57,580 bases of DNA, from NCBI GenBank assembly GCA_025210485.1, contig JAOARN010000147.1, forward strand, positions 1 to 57,580. Reading direction: 5' to 3'. Position 1 is the first letter of the stretch; every line of letters starts with the position of its first letter. Below, one piece after another: positions 26,901-37,000 of the stretch. The stretch is from Marinifilaceae bacterium. GTDB taxonomy: Bacteria; Bacteroidota; Bacteroidia; Bacteroidales; Marinifilaceae. The position numbers were made by a program, and so were the translations under genes. The notes under the pieces are model-generated. The model did not search any database, was not told the DNA's origin, and worked only from the letters and a program-made list of their open reading frames with translations.

Positions 26901-27111
26901 CTTAAATATAGATTTGAGTGATTCATATATTGGAGAGCTGGAAATTAGTATTTATAATATACTAGGTAAAAAAATAGAATCTTTTAAATACCATAAATCA
27001 AATCGAAAAATTAGTCTACAAATAAGTGTAAATCATATTAAGAAAGGTATATTTATGATAAAAATTAAAATGGGTAAAGATATTATTGTTAAGAAATTCC
27101 AAAAATTATAA
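23920..27111 (+). CDS. Secreted cadherin-repeat protein with T9SS type A sorting domain
   Basis: 1063 residues from ATG 23920, chosen because a normal signal peptide follows directly (KVSLYLLTFIFILNF, cleavage near residue 24). The frame reaches back to TTG 23887. Residues about 25-460 form a beta-rich, repetitive region (AISWSEKDT, CAWEQL, ISWMHNSD motifs) resembling propeller-like repeats. Cadherin-like modules follow at about 555, 684 and 776, each opened by NEAPT or a similar linker and an SNNxIxEN strand. An Ig-like He_PIG-type module comes at 875-970. The last 80 residues (LRIYPIPTVDNLNIDL..., NILGKKI, KGIFMIKI) are a T9SS C-terminal domain, though with YPIP in place of the usual YPNP. 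It is predicted to be exported by T9SS and anchored at or released from the cell surface. Confidence 0.9.
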   Translation: MKVSLYLLTFIFILNFTTLKSQNKYPEQYKVNNTSYNAGSDYSISMHPEGNYVIAWRSSSHDASQSNRFRSAIWARQYNKNGQASHEDFQLPRYWIYGESFNGKPSIAMSKEDEFTVFWETYFYAGGSNNSTRKIVRKQNYNATSFDAPKYFPKAYESRFQFVEDIDWHTPGPFSYSPYIAISPFKDKHSYNYTYAWIKNTADNLSNIFVKYSFGIDHGDFGSSKSETINITENNPGHYRNPKILKYGGLNTLKFVIVYEKLNNNKWEVYSQRFEYNHENSEFDRKDLHLVTPQNIEGSKIGMAIKQTGEYAISWSEKDTESASVVYTEITDADDNNSPAIKLHNANGLQNINPSIAVNDKGNFLCAWEQLTLLDAPQDEYANNPKISNIFIREVNVFGKKLEGKKRIAFSSYYYDEFEGINSSKPNINADVNGGIVISWMHNSDIYAKHINTKSHASPNNIILTKTTLKENIHSEEVIAQLLTDGENIYDNYQYAIVDDATTDYQLFRIEGNKLKTKEGVLIDYETKKKYSLKIKSFSPNGNEITKEIEFSVNNINEAPTNISIENNSIAENTKDRTVSIITGTDTDSDRLVYALVTGEGDTDNNQFIVEGNSLKLAENIALNYQAKKEYKIRLAVSDAPYSASYTFSSGFLGGRDKIEAEGKYFYYEKEFTIHITEKVAAKTINLSNNEIDENSEDKTIGELTIDVANNGEYSFDFEDEKDKLSFEIEGTTLKFKDNINIDFETKESYQINIALKENNVNILEKLFTININDINEAPTEIELSNNRLNEDTDELYIGNLSIDDPEKAVFMYSLVDGDGSDDNDKFEIDGSSLKIKNDTKLNFEQKSEYHVRIQAQENGVKSIEKEFVIFIQDVNEIPVIELIADILIESSDDWQYQIEAIDEDKPNQELSYSLENAPNGMQINQATGLISFKPNSDLNGDYNITVRTVDNNGGEAFTNFNIQINLPEGTATSIEKVGVSDNLRIYPIPTVDNLNIDLSDSYIGELEISIYNILGKKIESFKYHKSNRKISLQISVNHIKKGIFMIKIKMGKDIIVKKFQKL

Positions 27112-27429
27112 TATAACACAGCCCGAGATATTGTTTTTTTATTTTGTAATTAATTTAGTATCAGCCCTACAGGCTTATTTGAAAAGTGGGATTTCGTAAC
27201 ATCAGGCGATGCCTGATGTTATGTAATAAGAGCCTTTCAGGCAAATCCGTAATAACGAGAAATAATTATTAAATCATACCTGAAAGAGAATAAAGAATAG
27301 AATTCAATATGTTGTTTTATTAGAAGTTGATTTACCTTGCCTGAAAGGCATTTACAACATAGCCCAATGCGGTGCATTGGGCTATATAACAATAAAAGAA
27401 AAAAGGCTGTAAGCCTGAAATAAACATTA
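27112..27429. repeat. Cluster of REP-like palindromes in inverted arrangement
   Basis: Several perfect small hairpins are packed together: AACATCAGGC-GAT-GCCTGATGTT (27198-27220), GCCTTTCAGGC (27232-27242), TGCCTGAAAGGCA (27338-27350), AGCCCAATGC-GGT-GCATTGGGCT (27361-27383), and AGGCTGTAAGCCT (27404-27416), with TCAGCCCTACAGGCT near 27161-27175. The first three (ACAGGC-type, GAT-loop hairpin, TTTCAGG-type) are mirrored in reverse order by the last three, so two copies of one composite unit face each other. There is no gene here. The cluster separates the convergent T9SS and ankyrin genes and may also stop transcription. Confidence 0.75.
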
Positions 27430-30400
27430 TCAAAACCCAATTTTATTCTTCCCTAAATTAGGATTCGCACCATGCTCCAGTAAAAATAATTCCATTTGCT
27501 TATTTTTATTGGTTTGTGCTATTTTCAAAGCCGTATTCGACAAATAATCCTGAGCATCGATATTAGCAGCTTTGTTGATTAATGCTAACATCGTTTTTTT
27601 ATGAAGCGAAAAATTATATTCAGAAACAGTATTTTTCACTAAAACCAAAAAAGCTGTCTGTCCATAATTATCGGTTTTATTGATTAAGTCAGGATAGCGC
27701 TCAAGAATAAAATCTATTATTTCCAAATCATTCCTTTCTACCGCATAATGCAATAAGGTCTGTTTATTATTATTTGTAGTATTGGGATTGTCCAATTTAT
27801 CAAAAAGCAGATAAAAATATTCTCTTAATTTACTAGTATCCGTAAATTTCAGAATCGAAAACAATAAGGAATCCCCGCTAGATTCAATCTTATTAAATTT
27901 GATTTTATTGGTATTCATTAATTGCTGAAAAGCAAAATTATTCCTGTATTTAATCGCTAGTAAAATAGGAGATTCTCCATTTTTATTCTGCTGATTCAAA
28001 TCAACTCCATAAGCTATAATCGAAGAAAATATATGATTGTAATGCCTCGCTACGGCAATATGCAATGCTGTATTTCCATTATTATCTGCATGATTTATAT
28101 TGGCAGATTGTTTTATTAACTCATGTAAAATATGTGTTTTTTGAGTTTCACTAAATGAATTGGTATAGGAAAACTCATAATCCATATCACCAGACATTAA
28201 ATAATTTATAGGAGTACAATGATTAGTATCAATAGCATTTACATTAGCTTTATGTTTTATAAGATTCCGAACACAAGTCAACAATCCATAATAAGAAGCT
28301 AAGATTAAAGCGGTTTCACCTTTTGCATTTTTACTATTTATATCAAAACCTTTTTCTACAAATAGATCCATCATCTTTGCTCTTCGAATAGGCTCTATTC
28401 TAGGCTCTGTATAAATAATATGATCAATCAAATCGGGATAAAACAATTGTTCTTCAGAATTATTTTGCTCGAAAATATACGCTACAATATCGGTTTGCAT
28501 ATATATGATTGCTGTTTGATATAAAGATTTAGCTCCTAAATAAATCTCAAAATAATCAAGTTTCATTTTCGATTCAATAGACTGCAATAAATCTAACAAT
28601 TCATAATCATCTAAATTAGCTTTATTTTCAATTATATAATAAAGGAATTTTAAGATTTGTATATCAGATTTATTTTCAAATAAATAATCTAGAAACTTAT
28701 CCACTAATTTAAAATAATGCGACGATAATGCTAGCTTAAGATTGGTTAATTGTTGTTCTAAATTCAAATCTAGATCATTAATTAATAAAACTAGCTCTTC
28801 TTCCATAAAACGATATTGTGGATAATTAAATCCCAAACCTGCCAAAACACTTATAAGTGATTGATTTATTTCATTTTTATTTGGATTGAGGCTGTACTTT
28901 TTGTCCTTATAATGAAAGCTTAGCAACCAAGATTTGATAAGCTCTAGTTTGAATGAATTTTCAAAGGCAATTCTCAAAAAAGAATGATCTAAATGATTCT
29001 CTAAGTCTATTCCGTTTTCAATAATATATTCAATAATAGAATATATTTTATAGCTAAATATTTGACATAAAAGATTTGATTCTTTTAATTTCTCGGTGTC
29101 AAATTCTATAGATTTATCCCAATCCTTCGTTATGATAAATAAAATTAATTGATCTCTTAAAGACTCTTTAAGTTCAAAAATCCAAGTCAAAAATTGATGA
29201 TCTTTTTCTTTATATCTAATTGATTTATATTTAGTTTTCACCAATAGATTAATATCTAAGTCTTTTTGCTCTAAAATCAATTGGATCGATTCGAAAACTC
29301 TCTCCTCTATAGATTGATGGTCTTGACTCAAATGTGAACTATAACCAATATATGTAAGATAGGAGAATAAATTAAAGGAATTCTTATCTATAAATTTTAA
29401 ATCGGGTTTAAAATTTAAAAATAATTGAATTAGATTTATATCTTTTTGTCCAAGTACTTTGTAAAATGAAGACAAACCATTATCCTCAATAGCGATATCG
29501 CTATTTAACAAAAACTCAATACTTTCAATATCATCTATTTCTGATTCAAGAAGATGATACAATATATTGGCTTTGGTAAAATTGTAGATTAATGCTGTAT
29601 TCAAACAATTACTATGTTTTATTTCCTCTAATATCTTAATTCTTTCTTTGCTTGCAATATTCTTATTTAGAATCTTTTCTTTGACTATTTTCTCAAAATC
29701 AAAACCCGGATTATCATTTGTTTGAATATTTAGTTTAGCCAATCGATTATTCAGATCATTTCGATTTCTATCCGAGATTTTATCATAAGGAGCACCTCTT
29801 AATATCAAATAATCCACCAATTTAAATTGGGTGAATTGCAATGCACTATTGATTAATTCTGAAGAATATGGGATGGGAATTTGATAGTCTTCAAGTAATT
29901 TACATAATCTTATTTTCTCCGATTCTATTTTTTGAATATTATGTATAATAATTCCATAGCTTGATTTTCTATCTGACTCCGACTCTGTAACTTCTATTCC
30001 AAAATCTAGCAACAACCGAGCAAGCTTAATATCCGTAAATTTTCTGGAAAGTAACATATCCAGTGCCGATTGATCTTCCTCATTTCTAGCCTGTATATCC
30101 TGCACAAGAGGAAGTATCTGCTTAAACCAATTATAATTTCGATATTTTAAGTTTAGTAAAAAATGTATCAGGCATTGATCTTCAATTTGTTCCGATAAGC
30201 TGTGCCCATTTTGTAAAAAAATGGACAGCAGATTAAAATCAAAACTTAATAAAGCGATATCGATAGCATTTTTACCTTCAAATTCAATATAGGGATCGGC
30301 AGAATTATCAATGAAATACTGAACCAATTCATGCTTCTTTTCCATTGTAGCAATTATAAGTCCAGTATATCCCTCCGAATCAATATAGTCGATATGATGA

Positions 30401-30477
30401 GTGGCATAAAAGCTCTCTAATTTCTTCTGATTATTTGCTTTTATAATATCTTTTATATTTTGCTTCTTAAAAAACAT
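27430..30477 (-). CDS. Ankyrin-repeat protein, 1015 residues
   Basis: A cytoplasmic giant protein with no signal peptide. It has ankyrin-like repeats near residues 30-100 and a better-formed block over about 725-1015, with typical units such as KGETALILASYYG, NGNTALHIAVARH and NNKQTLLHYAVER, each ending in a beta-hairpin like GANPN. The middle is helical, repetitive and diverged. The likely start is ATG 30477, one base after the upstream gene's stop. A TTG at 30489 would overlap it by 11 nt. Either way translation is coupled. Both this protein and its upstream neighbour end in N-x-IGF or NIGF, begin with a short FxKK stretch and have similar lengths, so they look like a diverged tandem duplication. 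Function is presumably protein binding. Partner unknown. Confidence 0.85.
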   Translation of the reverse strand: MFFKKQNIKDIIKANNQKKLESFYATHHIDYIDSEGYTGLIIATMEKKHELVQYFIDNSADPYIEFEGKNAIDIALLSFDFNLLSIFLQNGHSLSEQIEDQCLIHFLLNLKYRNYNWFKQILPLVQDIQARNEEDQSALDMLLSRKFTDIKLARLLLDFGIEVTESESDRKSSYGIIIHNIQKIESEKIRLCKLLEDYQIPIPYSSELINSALQFTQFKLVDYLILRGAPYDKISDRNRNDLNNRLAKLNIQTNDNPGFDFEKIVKEKILNKNIASKERIKILEEIKHSNCLNTALIYNFTKANILYHLLESEIDDIESIEFLLNSDIAIEDNGLSSFYKVLGQKDINLIQLFLNFKPDLKFIDKNSFNLFSYLTYIGYSSHLSQDHQSIEERVFESIQLILEQKDLDINLLVKTKYKSIRYKEKDHQFLTWIFELKESLRDQLILFIITKDWDKSIEFDTEKLKESNLLCQIFSYKIYSIIEYIIENGIDLENHLDHSFLRIAFENSFKLELIKSWLLSFHYKDKKYSLNPNKNEINQSLISVLAGLGFNYPQYRFMEEELVLLINDLDLNLEQQLTNLKLALSSHYFKLVDKFLDYLFENKSDIQILKFLYYIIENKANLDDYELLDLLQSIESKMKLDYFEIYLGAKSLYQTAIIYMQTDIVAYIFEQNNSEEQLFYPDLIDHIIYTEPRIEPIRRAKMMDLFVEKGFDINSKNAKGETALILASYYGLLTCVRNLIKHKANVNAIDTNHCTPINYLMSGDMDYEFSYTNSFSETQKTHILHELIKQSANINHADNNGNTALHIAVARHYNHIFSSIIAYGVDLNQQNKNGESPILLAIKYRNNFAFQQLMNTNKIKFNKIESSGDSLLFSILKFTDTSKLREYFYLLFDKLDNPNTTNNNKQTLLHYAVERNDLEIIDFILERYPDLINKTDNYGQTAFLVLVKNTVSEYNFSLHKKTMLALINKAANIDAQDYLSNTALKIAQTNKNKQMELFLLEHGANPNLGKNKIGF

Positions 30478-30478
30478 T

Positions 30479-33400
30479 TTAAAATCCAATATTATCTTCT
30501 TTGATTCCTACACTAGCTAAAAACGACAATAGACTAGTTTGTTCATTTTGCTTAAGAATAGTGAAAAAACTTTCTCCTTTATTATTTTTATGATTAGGAT
30601 TATCTCCTCTTTCGATTAAGTATTTTATTGTTTCCAGTAAGGTTTCTTCTTCACAATATGATTCGTAATCTAGAACAGAATATATTAACGGATTCGAATT
30701 GTCAATATCTCGTTCATTGGTTGAAGCATAATCATTCTCAATAAAGAACTTAATCATCTCTAAATTCGAATAAATACATGCATTCATCAGCGGTGTCGTC
30801 CCGTAGTTATTGGCTTTATAGGGCAAATTGACTCTTTCTGACAACAAAACCTGACATACATTTTTCGCTAATATGGTATTGGGATTAAAAGCCAAATCAT
30901 GAATCAAATTCGATCCATTTAGGGTTTCTACTGTGAAATCTACATTTCGAACCGCGCCCATTATATTGATAAAATAATCAGAAGAACCTGCAAAAACAAG
31001 ATTGATTGGAAGTTGTCCAGTGTGATCTTTATGTTCAAGAGCATTGGTTTTTGTTATTAATAATTTATAGCAAAGTTTCAACTCTTTGTATATGCATGTA
31101 AATATCGGAGGATTATGAGCTGGGATATAGTTTTTATCAATTCCTGACTTTATCAATTCTCTGATAATTTGAGATTTAAGTTTATCATCGATACGATCTT
31201 CTTCATTTTCACCCTCCTGATAAAGATCATATTGATAATCACCAGCAATTGCATAATAGATTGCATTTTGCCCTTTATCATCCAATAAATTTGGATCGGC
31301 TCCGCTTTCTAATAATAATCTTGTAATCTCCAAACAGCCAAAATTTGCTGCATTCATCAAAGGAGTCATCTGATCTCTATCATAAGCATTTATGTCAGCA
31401 CCAGCGTCAATCAATACTTTAATAGTTTTCAATCGCATTTCTTTATCAACATAATTCCAATTTGAGATTGCTCTATGGATATTTGGAGAATCATCAAACC
31501 CACCGACATCATTAGGATTAGCTCCTTTTTCAATCAACCATTCAACTATTAAGTACTGACCTTTTGATGCGGCACTCAAAATAGGAGTTGAATTTACACT
31601 TGAGCGAATATTGACATCTATGGCTTTGTAATTATCTACCAATTTCATAAACTCCAATATTTCTTCAGAACTCAAATTAGTTCTGCTGGCTAGGAAATGC
31701 ATTACGGTTTCTTGAAACTGACAGGTTCTGGTATTGGGATCAAATCCTTTCTTTAACAAATGTTGGAATATTTTCTTCTTTTGGTTTTGAACTGCTAATT
31801 CCAAACAACTTAAACGCATTCTATAAACACCATTTCTACGCACACCATCAGCTAGTTCTTGCTCAAATTCCTCATGTATATCAGCCCCTTTTTCAAGCAA
31901 TAAATCTATAATTTGAATGGCAATATTTTCATCTTTTATATTCGAAATTACACCTCCAATATGTCCTATTCTAAAATATTTAAAATACTCAGAGTTTGTT
32001 GCAGCATATTGGTGTTTTCTATACAAATCCTCTGTATTATCAATCAGTAATTTTATAGTATCTAAACTGAAATTCTTTACAATAGCCCAATATAGTGCCT
32101 GGTCTTCACGTTGGTATATTTGTAGATTGGGGTCTAAAGAGAGCAAATAACTAAATTTATCGCCCTGTCCCCAGAAACAGACATGCCCGAAAATATTGTC
32201 CATATCATTCGACTCTTCAAAAATCGTTTTTATATCCCAATTCAATTTATTGATTAGGAAATTTAAACCTACTTTGAAGTAATCAAAATTCGTACGCACT
32301 AATGACGAAACAAAATGTACTTTAGTATTTTCCCAAGAATCAACTTCAAATTCATAATATAAAGGAAACTCCATTTTTTGATTCTGGTAAGCTGTTCCCA
32401 TCAATTCAATTGCTTTTGCATACGAATCAACTGTGAGATAACAACCACGATCGTTCATATTGTAAAGTCGAGGAAGCCAATTGGAATTTTTATGATCAAT
32501 AAAGTTTATATTAGCACCCTTATTGATAAATAATTCTGCCAGTTCGAAATGTTCAAAATGGATTGCTTGATACAAAGCTGAAACTCCTTTTTCCTCAATA
32601 CGTACCGATTTATTTAAAAAGAAATTAGCAAGTTCTAGTTCGTTGTCAAAGTCGGTATGCAAGGATGCTATAGCAGAGAGTATATTCATTTCATCTCCAA
32701 ATAGAGGTTTACATAAATTTATATCCAAGCCATTTTCAATCATTTTTTCTATTATACTAATTTTGTCCTCATACGCCTTGCTTGCCGACAATACAATATC
32801 AAAAAAACGAATAGCTCTTGCCGCATCATCTAAATTTGCAATTTCTGCAATCACATTGTCTGATAAAAAACTTGTAGGTAGGCTTAAGTTTAATTGGTGC
32901 TTTGTATTTAAGTCAACAAGAATTTTTTGTTGCTCTGTGTCAAATTTATCCTCTCTAATATACTGACTTAGTTCACTGTTTAGTTTCGGATCGATATCAA
33001 ATTTCCTATCTATCAAAGCCAAAAACAACTCTTGATTTTTATTACTACGAAGTACAGAAACTAACTTAGATTGAATAAAATCATTAGGAAATATTTTTGG
33101 AAAACAAGTTTCGATATGTCTAAATACTTCGGCTTTTTCTTCCTTATTTATTCTAATATTTCTTGCTAAACTTTTGAAAATTATAGAATAATTTTCTTCA
33201 TTGATTACCGCTCCATTTTTCAAAAATAAATCAAGGAATCTAGCATTACAATACTCACTATCAAATAAGTAAGTGAAATTACTATGTTGATTGTAATCAT
33301 CACATTCATCAAAATCAAATTCTTCTTCATTCAAAATAAATTTCAGAAAATCATAATTCAGTTTCTCTAAATCGAGAAGATAATGAATTGTGCGCTCTCC

Positions 33401-33706
33401 ATTTATTTCAGAGGGAATTATTTCACCTGTGTTTAAAAAATAGCTTAATAGTTCAATATTCTGAGATTCTATAACTTTATCTATAAGATTGATTTCAATG
33501 CCTTCTTTCTCAATAATAATGCTTGCTCCATTGTCAATTAATGCTTCACATGAACCCAGCTTTCCCGATTCAATTGCTTTTTCTAATAAACTATTGCCTT
33601 CTGTATCTAAATCATTGATTGTATTAGGATCTAACAATTCCTCAATTTTATCTTTTTTCCCTAATTGGATATATTCTTTAAGTGTTTTTTTTCCGAAAAT
33701 TCCCAT
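30479..33706 (-). CDS. Ankyrin-repeat protein, 1075 residues
   Basis: Upstream member of the ankyrin pair. It starts MGIFGKKTLKEYIQLG and has no signal peptide. Ankyrin units are recognisable near residues 35-100 (EGNSLLEKAIESG), about 370-405 (GVSALYQAIHFEHFELAELF), and strongly over about 690-830 (STPILSAASKGQYLIVEWLI cut to its core, then DQMTPLMNAANFGCLE and GQNAIYYAIAG), with more at the C-terminus (GTTPLMNACIYSN). The regions between are helical without a recognisable domain. No enzymatic motif was seen. A CAAAAGTA box (minus-strand TACTTTTG) lies at 33798-33805, about 90 nt upstream, so the two ankyrin genes probably form one transcript. Confidence 0.85.
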   Translation of the reverse strand: MGIFGKKTLKEYIQLGKKDKIEELLDPNTINDLDTEGNSLLEKAIESGKLGSCEALIDNGASIIIEKEGIEINLIDKVIESQNIELLSYFLNTGEIIPSEINGERTIHYLLDLEKLNYDFLKFILNEEEFDFDECDDYNQHSNFTYLFDSEYCNARFLDLFLKNGAVINEENYSIIFKSLARNIRINKEEKAEVFRHIETCFPKIFPNDFIQSKLVSVLRSNKNQELFLALIDRKFDIDPKLNSELSQYIREDKFDTEQQKILVDLNTKHQLNLSLPTSFLSDNVIAEIANLDDAARAIRFFDIVLSASKAYEDKISIIEKMIENGLDINLCKPLFGDEMNILSAIASLHTDFDNELELANFFLNKSVRIEEKGVSALYQAIHFEHFELAELFINKGANINFIDHKNSNWLPRLYNMNDRGCYLTVDSYAKAIELMGTAYQNQKMEFPLYYEFEVDSWENTKVHFVSSLVRTNFDYFKVGLNFLINKLNWDIKTIFEESNDMDNIFGHVCFWGQGDKFSYLLSLDPNLQIYQREDQALYWAIVKNFSLDTIKLLIDNTEDLYRKHQYAATNSEYFKYFRIGHIGGVISNIKDENIAIQIIDLLLEKGADIHEEFEQELADGVRRNGVYRMRLSCLELAVQNQKKKIFQHLLKKGFDPNTRTCQFQETVMHFLASRTNLSSEEILEFMKLVDNYKAIDVNIRSSVNSTPILSAASKGQYLIVEWLIEKGANPNDVGGFDDSPNIHRAISNWNYVDKEMRLKTIKVLIDAGADINAYDRDQMTPLMNAANFGCLEITRLLLESGADPNLLDDKGQNAIYYAIAGDYQYDLYQEGENEEDRIDDKLKSQIIRELIKSGIDKNYIPAHNPPIFTCIYKELKLCYKLLITKTNALEHKDHTGQLPINLVFAGSSDYFINIMGAVRNVDFTVETLNGSNLIHDLAFNPNTILAKNVCQVLLSERVNLPYKANNYGTTPLMNACIYSNLEMIKFFIENDYASTNERDIDNSNPLIYSVLDYESYCEEETLLETIKYLIERGDNPNHKNNKGESFFTILKQNEQTSLLSFLASVGIKEDNIGF

Positions 33707-33797
33707 ATTCGTTTATAAATTATTGTAGTTATGTAAAGTGTAGTCTTTTTATAAATCTATGATAAATTCATTTTTTTATATAGTTTTATTTCAAGCG

Positions 33798-33805
33798 CAA
33801 AAGTA
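33798..33805 (-). promoter_or_regulatory. -7 element upstream of the ankyrin genes
   Basis: TACTTTTG on the minus strand, an exact -7 match about 92 nt upstream of the 1075-residue gene. No TTG is seen at the right distance for a -33 element, so this is tentative. Confidence 0.35.
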
Positions 33806-34037
33806 TATTAATAATTTAGTTTAACTATAATTAATTTTGATAAATATGAGGACATTCCTTTCTGTATGGCATGTGTGGCATATAGAGTAGTTAAATAAAA
33901 CCTGTCTATATTAAATTTTGAATCCTTTCGGCAAACATTGTATTTAAGAAAACTAAGATGAACATATGATAATGCTGAATTATTTTAATGCAATCATACA
34001 TATAGGTGAAAATTCCTAGAATAGAATTAATTCCGAA

Positions 34038-34067
34038 TGTAGATACGCCTTAGATAGCGTATCTACA
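34038..34067. repeat. REP-like hairpin after the 1142-residue gene
   Basis: TGTAGATACGC and GCGTATCTACA are perfect 11-bp inverted arms around an 8-nt loop, 9 nt beyond the stop codon at 34076. There is no T run, so it is not a canonical terminator. It resembles the GTAGAxACGC-type dispersed hairpins known in several bacterial genomes. Confidence 0.6.
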
Positions 34068-34075
34068 AATGAATA

Positions 34076-37000
34076 TTATCCCTCTATCTTATGTTTTTCA
34101 ATCAATTCTACTATCAATTGTTTCAATTTAGGTGATCGTGATTTGCGACGATCTAAAATAAATTGGTGGTATTGTGGATAATTCGCCACAATTTTAAATA
34201 GCGGTAATTGATCTGCAATTTTTAGTTTTAAGATGCTTTCAGAAATATCTCGCTTTTGAGCAAAATCTGCCAATAACAAATCGGCTTCTTCTTTGTATAG
34301 ATAATTCAGAATTGCATCGGTATCAATTTCTGCTTCCAACAAGGTTCTGTAATAGCCTCTTGCCTCCGATCCAGCAACCTCTTCTAGTAATTCCATCGAA
34401 ATCAGCGAAAGCACTTTCAATACTTTGATTCGATCTTCACCACTAAATAAATCAACAATAGAATAGAATCCGAAATCGTAATAATTACTTGCCGATTCAT
34501 AAGTAGAGGTACTATGACGAACCACTGTTTCAATTTCTTCGAAACTAATATCGTCCTTTAAATATTTAATTACTAGGTCAAATACATAAGTTCGAAAGTC
34601 CAATTTGTCAAATTGTTCTAATTCTTTAACTAACTCATTTGGACAATTTGAATCTACTAGAATAATATGCGTTTGTGTACTATAGTAGTCATCTTTTGCA
34701 AATCCATTTTTGATATGTGCCAACAATTCTTGACCATATAAAATCTCAAATCCATCCTCTTTCTTTTCTAATAAAAGATAACCCCAACCTGTTTTATTTT
34801 GTACAATGCTTTTTGATTCCTCTGGACTGCAATTTACTTCAATTCCTATATTAATAGAATACAGTGCATCCATCATTTCCGAATTATTTGCGACAGCTTC
34901 CCATCTTATATTTTTAGCAAATAGTTTATCGTGTTTTAATTTATTGTAAACATATTCTGGAGCCTGACTTATAACATAAGATTCTAGCATATAACGACGA
35001 AGCTTTTGTATAAACATCTCCATCGTTTGCGTTTGTAGGTTCTCGTATGGCAGAAGATTCTTAGCATTTCTTAAAGCCTTCAATTGCATTCTATAGGTCA
35101 TATTTTTATAGGCTTGCATAAGTTCAGGACTTCCTGCATCATACAGAATTTGAATCATCATGTCTTTAAATTCCGATTCCTTTATTTCAGGTCTTTTGGT
35201 CAAATAATGTAGCTTCAGTGACCAATAAGTAATTAGAGGAGCACCCTTGCCAAGTAATTTTCCTGCAATTCTTTCTAAATCGTCAAAGTATTCCAATTCG
35301 CCATTGTCAAGATGGTACTCAAACTGAATAAGTCCCATTTTCAAGGGCGCAATACTATAAAAGAATTGCTCAACTCGTTGTATGGCTATTTTATCTTTAT
35401 GAACCGCACAGCCTTTGGCAATTTCAGCAAATACCAATAAGCTCATTATCGATTCGTCTCTATCGCCAATTATATTGAAATCCTTCTGAGTTTCTGAAAT
35501 TTCGAACTGACTAACTGGGAGGTTTTTAGAGGCAAAATCAGTATTCGTTGGTTGTTGCTCAAAATGCTTGATTGGACTAAATGATCCCGTAATAATATAA
35601 TCGCGGAAGCTTATCCATTCGTAATATTTATGAAGGTATTCTTTTTCATGTTCGTAAACGCTTTCCTTTTCTTCTAATCTGTTTACATAATCCTTGCCTA
35701 TAACTTGGAAACCATTTTCTAAATTGTAGACAAAACAGTCAAGAGCAATGGCATCAATAAATTCCATCGCTTTGTCATTGATAGAGTTGAATGTCCCGTT
35801 TGCCAAATTATCCAAATACAAATACATAGAGACGCAAAGTGCGTCTTCAGTGGAAACAAACTTTTTGGTAGACATCATTTTGTCTTTCCCAAATAAATCC
35901 CTTGCTTTTTGCTGATCCCATAGTTCTTTATCAAGAACGGCTTCTGCTTTTTCTCCATGCTCACGAACCAATTCAGCCACTCGTTCTAATTTTGCTCTAC
36001 TAACAGGAGTCTTAAAGCCACTTAGTTGTTGCAGATTGTTTAACAATTCTTCGTTCCATGGCAACGGATATCTTTTGTTCAACTCCTGTTTTGAAGTTCG
36101 TCTGAAACCGTCACTAATTATTTTTCTATAGCGAATAGGAAATTCTTTAGGGCCGAGAAAACGATAAATCACATCGGTAAATCTCAATAATTTTTCAAAA
36201 TGAGCTTCTTCAGAACTCGCTTCTTGTTTCCAAGCCTTAAACAAACTATGTGTAATATCCTCCAGCATGGTTCTGAATTCCTCTTCTTCAAATACCAATT
36301 CGTCTTTTAAAATCTTCTTTAGTCCTTTGCAATTCTCACCTATAATATTGAAAAGTGAAGCCTCTTGGATGCTATCTAAAACTTCACTGTTTTCATTTAA
36401 ACTGATATAATTCCAAATTTCAACCCCATTAGCAAAGTTGTCAGCAAAGAAGTTTTGCCAAATGTCAATGATAGATTCTTCATCCGTGTTGCTCGTTTGT
36501 TCTTCTACTTCCGTGTCCTCTTCTTCGGTCTCTATCGCAAATGGAATCAACTCATCCGACCATTCGTTTAGTTCTACAATGGCAACCTCTTCCAACCAAA
36601 TTTCGGATAAATAAGCATCTATATCAAAATCATCGTCCCAATAATCCACCGGATTCAGACTCACCATCATCTCAAATCCCATTTGGAAAATATAAGTTTC
36701 CACAGTCAATTCCTGATCGAAACTATCGTATCCGTCCAATAGTGGTAGGGTGCTTAGTCTTTCTTTGAAAAATTCTTTGAACTGATTTTGATTTTCTTCT
36801 GATTCCCTCAAATGTTTTAAAAGCGGAAAAAAATCTCTCACCTCCATATGCTCTGATGGTCCATCCCAAACGTCGTAACCTAAGGCCATCTGACGAGCAC
36901 GAATATTTTCACAATAGCAATAAGATTTTATGGTGTGTTCATTCAGCCCTTGAGATAGTACCCAAGCGCCGTAGCCCCAAAGCGGGTAGCCCATATGCTC

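Larger units (their letters stand above)
33707..34075. other. Intergenic region between the 1142-residue gene and the ankyrin pair
   Basis: 369 nt. It contains a minus-strand -7 element at 33798-33805 and, near its right end, a perfect 11-bp hairpin at 34038-34067. Nothing coding was seen. Confidence 0.55.

Noticed and set aside
35828..35845. REP-like hairpin inside the 1142-residue gene
   Set aside because: It encodes an unremarkable in-frame segment (EDALCVS) and only partly matches the hairpin at 34038-34067. Chance is the simpler explanation.
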